Positions 47,733-57,565 of a stretch of DNA of 64,000 nt are shown here, in pieces. The stretch lies in the NCBI RefSeq assembly GCF_019649055.1, contig NW_026570361.1, forward strand, positions 186,001 through 250,000, written 5' to 3'. How positions within the stretch are numbered: position 1 is the first letter of the stretch; every line of letters starts with the position of its first letter. Made by a program: the position numbers and the translations under genes. The notes beneath the pieces are model-generated. The model saw nothing but the letters and a program-made list of their open reading frames with translations. It was not told the DNA's origin and searched no databases. This DNA comes from Paramacrobiotus metropolitanus. Its lineage: Eukaryota > Tardigrada > Eutardigrada > Parachela > Macrobiotidae.

Positions 47733-49097
47733 TTACAGCCACGGTCGGAAGTACAGGCCGACTCGCGATGGAATTCTGACCATTCCCGCGAGATTCAACA
47801 CACAGAACAGCGCCCATCCTCCCAGCAGCACGCAGCTGACCGGCAAAACAGCGGAATCTCCGACAACCGCCTGGGCTACGCTGATGGCCAGACTCAGTGT
47901 TACAACGGGATAACACAGGGAAACAACGTAGTAAAAAAAGGCGGCCATAGCAGCTAGGTGCCCGCTCCAGCAGCGTGTAATGCAGCGTGTGACGGTTAGA
48001 AAGGCCGCCGGGGTGTCGTGGATGGCCCAGGTGGGCGTGTTCACCAGCAGACTGCACGGCAGTAGGATGCACAGCGCCAGCGTGGGCACGACACAGATGA
48101 GCAGGAGGAACGCGGGAGCGATGAGATCAAAGCCCAGGGTGGGATTTTTGGTGATATGCACGGAGGCGTCACAGATGATATCGAGAAAAGGAAACCATGG
48201 CTTCGCACTGCGCAGCCAGTAGCAGCGGTAATGGTCTCCCTAAAGTAAATTACGACATTAATAATAATAATAGTGAATTATTAACGGTCACAGGTTAGCG
48301 GTGATATAATAATATCTGACATTCAGCATTGTAATAAGTTAATAACTTTGAATCGCGAAAAATTTAACCGACGCACTAATCAAAAAATAAATCAAACTGA
48401 ATGGTCGAAATCTTATAAAGACGTATAAATTACTGAAAAATCGAATATTAAAATTAATAAGACTTAAAACAAAAAATAATTATAAAACCAGTTTAATTAT
48501 AATCAAATGCCCAAGCAGTTAGGACTTCAGGAATTATGTAACTACAGTAGCCAAACCCCATATTAATGGAGACTTTCATCACTGGAAACTTTTTTTGCTA
48601 ATTTTGAAATAATAAAATAAAAAAAATAAAAATTTTATACGTTTTTTTGGTTTGATTTTATGAGATAAAAGTTACCCAACCTAAAGAATGATTTTCAGCG
48701 GATCACGTATTCAGCAGTGAATTTCCGGTTGTACGTATACAGTCACATACAATATCTACAGCTAAACAAGTCAGTTTGATCGAAAATTACGCTGGTTTTG
48801 GTATTAAAATTGGTTCTGATCCGTGGTAATGTTGGAAGACAACGATTTGAACAATATGATAATTTCGAAAAGTCTTGCCTGCTGGAGATCTGTCCATACT
48901 AACGAATCTAGTCCATCCATTTCCGCTCGGATGTCCGTGCGGGCTTCGCGTAGGTCGGGCAGCGCCAAGCGCAACAGAAAGCGCGTTAAGTCCGCGCACA
49001 TGAACAGCACGACAACGCTCTCGCAGAGGATCTCGGCATAGCGCCAAGTTTTCTGGCGCAAAAATGATTGGGACATGGCTCCGGTCTTGACTGCCAT
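47733..49097 (-). CDS. Multi-pass membrane protein, two-exon model
   Basis: Exon 1 starts at ATG 49097 (MAVKTGAMSQSFLRQK) with one hydrophobic span (VVVLFMCADLTRFLLRLAL). Exon 2 follows an AG acceptor near 48242 (GDHYRCYWLRSAKPW) and runs to the TAA at 47733, with about three or four spans (LIAPAFLLLICVVPTLALCIL; AAMAAFFYYVVSLCYPVVTLSLAI; CVLLGGWALFCVLNLA). Exon 1 fits phase 0 with either a GC donor CAG|GCAAGA or a GT donor (GTATGG) seven codons earlier. About 245 residues. I do not recognise the family. Confidence 0.55.
48245..48870. other. AT-rich intron of the membrane gene
   Basis: Low-complexity, AT-rich sequence consistent with an intron between the two exons; no other feature seen. 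Confidence 0.45.
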
Positions 49098-49589
49098 TGT
49101 TCAGGACTCCGAAGAAAAATTATTTTCTCAGTCCTCGCTAATGCGATAGAAAATCATAAATTCCTTAGCAAATGCTATGGTCTAGCGTACATATTAGATG
49201 ATGGATAAGGAATGCAAGGTACGAGTAGCTACTGCTTCGCTTTATGTCTTCTGTCAGCGGGGTGATAGCCTGAGTGGAGACTGACCGTTGGTCAGCGGTC
49301 GGAGATAATGGTTGCATCGCTGAACTCTCTGCCTCCTTCTGATTCTGTATCTCTCTCTGTCCTGTGTTCAGCTAGACAACGGTTAAATATTTGCTGATAA
49401 GGGTAATGCCCTCTGCATCGCAACGGCCTGTTTACGCTGATGCCAACTCTTCGCACAAGATGATGCTGGAAGAGAAAGACCGTGTCTTTATATTTATGAG
49501 TGAACTTATGACTTTTATCTTCTCCAGATCATAATCACACAGCTTCACGCTGAGCCTGACGGAGCATTGTACCGGTCACTTTCACAACA

Positions 49590-50250
49590 ATGAGTTAGGC
49601 CGTAAGGCCGCGTCCGATCACTTCGGCCGCGTTGAATCCGTTCTAGCCTTCACTTCGGCCGAGGCTCAATTAGGCCGCGGCTTCTTTCGGCCAGCACTCA
49701 ATTCGGCCAACACTCATTTTGCCAACTGGGCATTTCAGCCATCTTGGTTTTCAAGATTTTCTTCGGTTCCGTAGTTTTCTTTTCTTATATATCTTTTTTT
49801 TCTTTTTTTTCTCTTCCTGTTTTGTCTCTCCTCATTTTTGTGTATGTGTTCTTATGTTTGTTTATTGTATTTTTTTATTTTCTTATATTTCTTTGATGAT
49901 TTTAAATTTAAATGTGTTATGCTCTTTTATGTTTTAAGTTTTCATAATTTTCCTCATGTTTTCATATTTTTCTTCGGTTTCATGGGTAGTTTTCACCTTC
50001 GACTTCGTGCGTCTACACGTTTATAGTGCGCTCACGCACTTCTATGGTTTTCATGAATGTTTGTATAAATGAACATCTCAGATATTATGTTCTTGGTTTA
50101 TTCTTAATGGTAAGAATCTTCGTTCGATCACTGTCAGCTGATGTGATGCACTGGCTAGCAGAATTATGGCCAAAATGCGTGGAAGCCGAAGTGAGCGCTA
50201 AATGAATAACGGCCGAAATGAAAACGGCCGCAGTGATCGAAAGCCGTTAA
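49590..50250. repeat. GGCCG-rich inverted-repeat element
   Basis: Left end CCGATCACTTCGGCCGCGTT and right end, read in reverse complement, TCGATCACTGCGGCCGTTTT pair imperfectly. Both ends carry many TTCGGCC motifs (49600-49720 and 50165-50245) around a T-rich core with no gene. It resembles a non-autonomous TIR element; ends and target duplication are not resolved. Confidence 0.45.
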
Positions 50251-51317
50251 ATACCTCCGCCCGTTTTTTGCCAAACGTTTTGCAGACAGATCGCAATGAG
50301 CCCAAATAACCTTATTGTTTGATTAAGTGATGGATGGTGTTAATAAAAAGAACAAAAGTACAAAATACAAAAAGTACTAAAGTATAAAATAGGGAGAGTT
50401 ACTTTTGAAACGCCCTTTTTAATTGTACTGTACTTTTCGCTTTAATATACGACTAGCTCAGCTCGGTATTCTTTTTTTTCTACTTTTATTGCTAGTATTA
50501 CAGCACTAGTTGCAAATAGTTGTATTTTTGCATTTTGGATGTGGTTGTGGCCCACAACTTGTGGTACATAATTGCAGCGCATGTACTATGTAGTATTAAC
50601 TATTACAGCAAGTGGAAACGATTCCAACGAATGACCACCTGGCTTATCTTGCAACAAGCCAAGGAAAATGGGCGTGGCATAAAGAAACGAATAGCATTAC
50701 AAAGAACGGTTACGGATGCGCTAGTTTACTTTATCAGCTAGAAATAACGAGAATAATCCAAGAACGGCCGGCCAACGGCCATCAAACGGCCATCATGTAC
50801 GCACATGATTGTCATTGGCCAGCGAAAACACAACCATAGGAATTTATTAACAGCAGTTCAAGGATTAAGGTTATCAGTTTGAGAAAATAAAGCATAATTA
50901 AAATTATTCCTTTTTACAGCCTAAGAAACAACAGAAAAAACTGAACAAGCCAGGATCCTCCTCGGCTTCTTCTGATTTTGTTGTAATCTGTCTGATTTGC
51001 AAGCATCCGTCCAAAGCTGCGAATGTTACCCTGGACAAAGCGGAAATGTCCAGTTGACGGAGATCCATTGTGTCCCATCGTACGCGATTTTCATCCGGAC
51101 CGAAACTATTGAAACTAGGAAACAACAACCGACCATTTTATGGATCATAAAGAAACTTTGGAAATAGGTTTATTTCGCAAGACCTGTTCGAGTATTTTAT
51201 CGTTGCAACTCCACTTTCATACTTCTTGAATTTCATTCTTCGTTTCAAATCATTTCGTAAATGATTTAAAATACAGGAAAATAATTTTAATAGGCAATAG
51301 CCATGAAAACAACAAAA

Positions 51318-51423
51318 TGCAAGCGCGGGCACACTACTTCATAGTTAAAATTTAAATATTGAAAAAAAACATTGTTTTTTCAATGTTTAAATTTTACTAT
51401 GAAGTAGTGTGCCCGCGCTTGCA
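51318..51423. repeat. Near-perfect 106-bp palindrome (hairpin) in intron 3
   Basis: TGCAAGCGCGGGCACACTAC ... reads outward identically from the right end (GTAGTGTGCCCGCGCTTGCA). Arms are about 49 bp with a tiny loop in an A/T run. A direct repeat AAATACAGGAAAATA flanks the region (51268-51282 and 51423-51437), suggesting insertion. Confidence 0.85.
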
Positions 51424-51532
51424 AATACAGGAAAATAGTTCCAATAAAATAAAAGCGAAGTTGGCTTAGACGAGAAAAGATTTAAAAATTTATTTATGGC
51501 ACTTCAGAACAGTATAGATATAAGGTAAACAG

Positions 51533-52273
51533 CAGTGTTGCTTTACTTAGTAAAACGTAAAACTAAATAGTAAACCTTACTTAGTAAGCCGTTTTTGCCT
51601 CTAACTAATTAAGTAAAAAGTAAGCAAGCAGCAAAACGGAAAAGTAAAAGTAAAGTAAAAGTAAGAGCAGCCGTTGAGAAGTAAATAGTAAGTAAAAGTA
51701 AGAGGCACGAAACGGGAATAGTTTAATTAGTAAATCAGTCGTTTACTAAGCGTCCGCAACAGACAAAAGTGAAGGGCATCAAGAGAATTCTGTGAGCATG
51801 CTTTTTGCCATAGCAGTTACGTTTGGCAGTACCGGTTTTCTTCTGATTTGCAAAAATTTTGCTGCACTCACTGCAATACTTACCTTGGCACCGGATACGG
51901 TGTAATGACTTTTGCTAATTTTTGTCAAAAAATAAGTACTATAATTTTACACATAACCAAATCGCTTCATTGAAAATAATTTCTGAAAACAAATTAAAAT
52001 TAATCGGTGTGCACACTGTCCCAGAGTACAAGAAGTTATTTTTGTTTTAGATACGTAATATACTTAAGAAACGAATAATATGGCAAAAAACTGAAAACTT
52101 TTGTTGCGTACTGCGATTTATCGCAAAACACGTACAGTAAAAAAAGTAAAAAGTAAGTAAAAGTAAAGAAGAAAGATTATGAAAAGTAAATAGTAAAGTA
52201 AATAGTAAAGTCAATGACGAGACGAAAAGTAAGAAGTAAGTAAGGTTTTGGGCCAATAGTAAATACAACGCTG
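51533..52273. mobile_element. hAT-like MITE in intron 3
   Basis: The ends are imperfect inverted repeats CAGTGTTGCTTTACT ... AGTAAATACAACGCTG, typical of hAT termini, with many subterminal GTAAAAGTAAG motifs. A near repeat GTAAACAG/CTAAACAG flanks it with a 2-bp offset, so the target duplication is not clean. No transposase. Confidence 0.55.
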
Positions 52274-53477
52274 GACTAAACAGAAAATTTGTTTTTTTCT
52301 CGAAGTTCCAGTTATTTTCCATGCATTATTTTGTTTCACTAAATAATTATTATCTGTTTCTCGCAGGCTTGTGCTAATAAATTAATCTGTGCCAAAAGCG
52401 GGTACAGCAACATTAGAATTATTTTTTTTTAAATTTCAACTTTCTTTCCGTTCAAATCATTTTTGATGACGGAAGGTAAAATGCTGTAAATTTTACTCAC
52501 ATCTCAAGGAAAATGGGTATACGGCTCCATTCTTCAGGATATTTAAACGTTCGCAACCAGCGCGCATGTATGGCTGTGACCTTTTCACGCACATGCTGCG
52601 TAATCGGCGGACAATTGTCATTCGCGGCGGCCAAAAAGCGTCGGCACTGTTCAGCGGCCGTTTCCGTGGAGCGAAAGCGCAAAAACGGAATGATAACATC
52701 TGGCCGCACGTAATCGCGAAGTCGTATCAAATCCCTTTCGCGAAGCATCATGTGTGCTTGGTCTTTGCATAATATGGAAAACGCTGATCCGTTGATGGCT
52801 TCTGATGCGTTGTAATTGATCAGCAGGAGCTCCTCGCAGACCTTCATGAGCTTCGACAGCGCATGGCATTCGTACTCCCCAGTATCGTTATTGCGGTTAA
52901 GTGCCAAAAGGGAAAACGATGATGTACGGGCAGCGTCCGAACCGTTCAAAATAATGATCCGCGGCAAGCAAATGCTTTTGGTTTTCAATAATATCTTGAT
53001 ACCCCACATTTTATCTTGGATATCAAAACTACAGTTAGAACTCCGGCCGTATTCCCCTTCGTCAATAAGCGCTAGCGTTTGCGTGTTCTCATTAACGGTG
53101 TGGTTCAGAATTGTCATGAATTTAAAGGAGCGATAATACTTGTCCACAACACGCTGTTCATCGTATGATTTTATTGTGCACATTCCTGGGCTGTCGAAAA
53201 TGATATGCCGGTGCCAGTCCTGTTCCAACAAAAGAAGCCTCCACTGCGCGCACACCCTAGGGAGACACCAGCGTACATATTTTATTACATAGTTATTACG
53301 TAGTTAACTTTTTGCAACGCGGATTATTGTGGTCCAATAATCACATTTTACCGGTGTGTTTTCAGTTGAGAATCGACATCCAGATTTAGCAGAATCCACG
53401 CCAAGATCGGATGCGGCAAATCATTGATGACCGGTTCAACCAAACCTGCGGAACATTCACTAAAATAACTTAATTAA

Positions 53478-54173
53478 CCCGGCAATGCCCGAGGTATCAA
53501 GGAATTTTTTGTCGAAGTTGAAATTCTTACCATAGAATAACAATAACATAACGACCTTAAACTATTTTTTTTCAAATGATAAGAAAAATGTTTTATTACC
53601 ATTTATGCTATTATCAACGCACTCAGAGGTCCTTATTTGTTTGACATTTTGATCAGTTAGCTGACAGTGTTATGCTTGACAACTCTCCTAGTGTGCAACG
53701 GCTGAATCATATGAAGTGTCCGGCTATGGTCACTGTTCCTGTTCAGGCAGCATGCTACTGTCCTACGCCAATGCCCAAGCGGTGGAATTTCCACCAACCT
53801 ATGTATTTTGGAATTTCTACCAGCTATTTTTGAAAATCCACAGTTTTTTACAGAAGAGCTGCAGAGTGCAGACTTTTGTATGATACTGAAATTGTGAGAT
53901 ACTCACATGAAGGTATCACTAATTTAGTCCCAAATTTTTATCATAACAGCCGATTTAGATACACTTCATAGAACTGTACGTTATTTTTTCAGTGTTTTCT
54001 AAGCAATGTAGGTTTTTTACGGTGTGTTTAATCAAAAAACTAAAATTCACTGTGCAAGGAGTTATCTTTGCTCTATCTAATGCATATGTAACCCAGGCAA
54101 TGACAGTAGTCCTCGCGTTGTACAAATTGGCGAACTTTACTGGTGGTTTTTCCACCTAGCAGACGTTGCCGGG
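53478..54173. mobile_element. piggyBac-like MITE in intron 1
   Basis: TTAA at 53474-53477 and 54174-54177 flanks termini CCCGGCAATG ... ACGTTGCCGGG. TTAA targets with CCC...GGG ends are the piggyBac hallmark. At 696 bp and without transposase it is non-autonomous. Confidence 0.75.
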
Positions 54174-55360
54174 TTAAGCATCGTCAGCTAACACAATAAC
54201 GTTCGAAAAACTGGTAGAATTTTATTGGTATGAAATGGGTGCTGTCGTACTGACCTTGCGGAAGCGAGATTGGAGGTACTTGTACAAGATCTGACTGCTC
54301 CGCCAGTTGCGCAGTGAGGTAATTTTCGCAGGCTTCCTTCAGGGCGTCTTCATTCCAGAACATACTACTGTGCGCTGCATTCTCGTTCGCCCACACATTG
54401 TTGCGGTTGGTTTCACCGTGCACTTCGGCGCAAATGAAGGTGATCGTATCACTGTCCGCTCGCACAAACACCCGGCAACCGACACGGAAACCGTACACCT
54501 CGTCACACCCTCGGTGTCGTGCTGTGCAAACGAAATCGAACCCGTCGGTATACTCTTGCCTACTATGTCGACAGCGGGCAGTACACAGAGCGTCTTTTCT
54601 CAACTTTAACTGACATTCATTGGCCAGGAACGTCGGTAGGAAATCCACTTCCCGCAGCAGATGAGCTTTGGGGTAACTGATGACATGCTTCTTGTACAGA
54701 ATCCAGGTAGTCCTTCCGAAGAAGCAGTCGCTTTCATATGGCGCACTGGCGAACTGCGTATGATGTACAAGGTGAAGAGTGGACGTCTGAGGACTCTGCT
54801 CCGGAGTATCACTACTTTCTTCGTTCACACGCACGATCTAGAATATGGAGCGAAGACAGCGGATTACGGTTGCCGGGCGGATTATCATCGGGCCGCCTGC
54901 CTCGTCGCGCAGCGCCACCATCTCCGAATGGCCGCGGAACATCCCCGGGATATGGTGGGGCCACAAATGGCTGGTGTGAATCCACTGGGCGCTGATAGTG
55001 CTGGCATCGAAATCAATGAAGAAATTGTCGGCCTCGATATCCTGCACGTAACCGAGCCACCACTGCCCGTTATCACGCTTTACCAGCACCGTATTCCCGT
55101 AACTGGTTTGGCGTGCACCGGAAAGCAAATGCCGAAGATATCGTGGTGTAGCGTTCATGCTGGTGTAGAACTGTAGAGATATAAGGAACAGCTGCTGCTG
55201 CAAATGATCTACAGTAAATCGCCGCGAAGCTACTTATTTATCAAATCATACGTATAAGATATTTATTGGGCAAAGGCCATCAATGTAACAGAAAGTGCAC
55301 GCGCGTAAAGTGCATACTACTCTAAATGATGCAAATTTAAACGTAGATGCGAACGTACCT

Positions 55361-55434
55361 GCGAATCAAATCATATCAGATGCGAACGTTCAGAATAGCG
55401 AATCAAATCATATCAGATGCGAACGTTCAGAATA
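55361..55434. repeat. Two perfect 37-bp tandem copies
   Basis: GCGAATCAAATCATATCAGA followed by TGCGAACGTTCAGAATA occurs twice without a mismatch, about 200 bp upstream of the start codon at 55158. It may be promoter sequence. Confidence 0.9.
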
Positions 55435-55944
55435 TTGTTTATGCAAGCGTTTCAGTCTACCGTTTGCAACGTTTCGAACAACAACAGTCAACTATCATTG
55501 CATTTCCAACTCTGCTGAGTTCAGAATAGTTGAAATAAGGCAGTACAGCGTGCGGCGGGACAAGCCTGGCCATGAGAGAGTTTAGAAAGCTGCCGGTATC
55601 GATTTATTTCTCCTGGTCAGTTGAAGTATGATGGTGTACTGTCCGTACCATGCTGTTATCACAACACAGCACCATGCGGCATGCATGCGGCTAACCAGAC
55701 CGTCCACGTATTGATTTATTTGGCGCAGTTATCGCTCAGTATTTATCTACCATAAGGGTTGTCAAAGGTACAGTATGAACAGGCACTGTTTATAATTATG
55801 CTTCCTATCATTACTAGTTTTTAATGCAGTGTTGTAGTTTAGAAATACAGCGTGGAAACATTACGGCCATTGTTCTTTACACCAGTTGTTTAAGGCCTGC
55901 TTTTTTTGTATCGTCGTATAGGGTCCAGAAAGTTGTCTTTCTAA

Positions 55945-57135
55945 GGCCTCGTCCCCAATCTGTAGCGCATCGCGTTAAGATACAGCACCGTAGCTAGCTT
56001 CGCTGCAGTACAGAAATGGGACACCTTTTGGTGCGCGCCACCAAGGTACAGTACAGGCTGCGCATATCGAAACGGAACTCGCTATCGGTTTCCTGTATCG
56101 AATCTTCAGCTTTGGCCCCGTATCGCTTTATTTGCGTCCCATCGCTCCGATCGCATATCGGACTGCTTACCAGTTTTCATGTGTGTTCTCGGTGAAAAAT
56201 TCGAAGTTTGTTTGAGGAATTTCGATTCTTGGGTTGATTGTTTTTATGCCATCGTTCTAATTAGTTCCAAGTCTGAATTGTGAAATGTTTGTTTCCTGGA
56301 TTGAACATTTTTGTTTGCCATCATAGTCCGTAGACTCCGTACTCCGCAGTTAGTGATGCACTGATGAGACAGATCAGCTGCACCATTCGCGCATGGCTAA
56401 CTTACAAAACATACGGATAACAATTCGCAAAATCAAATCTTCTTTTCCGAGTCTCGCTTTTTTCTCCTATTCACTATTATGTGGTAATGAATGGAAATTC
56501 AGTTTTGTGTTCGATAGTACACTCGGCATGAAAATTGTTTTCTCCACTCTCCTTCTTTGAAGCTAATAATTCTGCATGGTGTTATTATCTAATAAGATTG
56601 AAGAGCTGGAATAAGTGGAATTTTTATTGTTTTAATTTTAAGAAGATCAGATTTCGTATGGGCATTTAACTGAGATTTTAAAATGAACAGAAAAACGATG
56701 TGGAGCGAAAGCATCGTTCGTTTTCATTAGACATAATAATAAGCATAACTCTCGAGAAAGATATCGTCACTCAATATTCAAAAATTCTCACTCATCTGTA
56801 AAAGATACCAGGGAAAGCCACCTCTGGAGGTGGCTTCGCGTACCGTATCGTTTTTCTTTGTATTTCAGGATATGCGTAAAAAGCGCGCGTAAAATTTTTG
56901 GCTGCTATGAGACGCGGGGTTAGTACGGGTTTTGAGATACGGTTCGCAGGGTACTGTATCAGAGAGTTGTGAATACGGGACGCATTAGGATACGGAGCAT
57001 ACCCCCGTCCCGAATTTTTTCACGGGTAACGAGATACGCGAAGCGAAAACCGACATACCGTATCGCGCATCTCCTATTCTGGGACGTTGGTGTCCTGTAC
57101 CGTAACGAGATTCGCTACAGATTCGGGACGAGGCC
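55945..57135. mobile_element. PIF/Harbinger-like non-autonomous element
   Basis: Terminal inverted repeats of about 38 bp (GGCCTCGTCCCCAATCTGTA and its counterpart at 57098-57135) are flanked by TAA at 55942-55944 and 57136-57138, the 3-bp target type of this superfamily. The interior is rich in TACGG/GGGACG motifs near both ends, AT-rich in the middle, and has no transposase. Confidence 0.7.
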
Positions 57136-57565
57136 TAAGTCGCACAGGAAATCATTGTTGCTGTGTTTCGTCTACTATAGTCAAACTAAAAGTTGGCTGA
57201 TATTTAGGTCTACATTTCTACAAGATTATAGTTAATGACTAATATTTAGAATGACGATACGATGCAGTCACAAGTTTCCTATAAAAGTGAAAAATTTGTA
57301 CTGAATAGGCAGTGAATACACAGCCCCAGCCGACTACGGAGATAGGCGGCCTAATCACGCAGAACATTTCGTGACGTAAAAAGGGACGCAAAAAGTATCT
57401 GTGTTAGAAACCTAAATCACAGATTTCAGAGCATCAGCTGCGTTGTGATGTCACCAAGGAATCAAGTTCGTTACATTAGTAACAAGTTGTGTTTTAAATT
57501 TGTCTCTTTGTCGCAACAATAACCAGTTATCTACCAGGGTATGTACTCACACGTTTAAAGAACCA

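Larger units (their letters stand above)
50904..55158 (-). pseudogene. Tudor-like/F-box gene, complete except for one in-frame TAG
   Basis: Exons 55158-54255, 53445-53352, 53256-52501 and 51114-50904 total 1965 nt, a multiple of three, phases 1, 2, 2, all GT-AG. The ATG starts MNATPRYLRHLL. The Tudor-like domain is GQWWLGYVQDIEADNFFID. TAG at 54838-54840 replaces an aromatic residue (Tyr in the closest paralog, 8481-10794) before IVRVNEE. The F-box reads INDLPHPILAWILLNLD ... THR|VCAQWRLLLL. The C-terminal domain (RLPRIIILNGSD, VIIPFLRFRSTETAAEQCRR) and tail (WDTMDLRQLDISALSR) are intact. Introns 1 and 3 are unusually long (809 and 1386 bp) because they hold MITEs. Its exons are the same length or nearly so as those of the 8481-10794 gene, its nearest relative here. 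A readthrough product or a functional allele cannot be excluded. Confidence 0.82.

Noticed and set aside
2994-54840. Stop-codon reassignment to explain in-frame stops
   Set aside because: TAA, TAG and TGA all occur in-frame while the same codons terminate intact paralogs.
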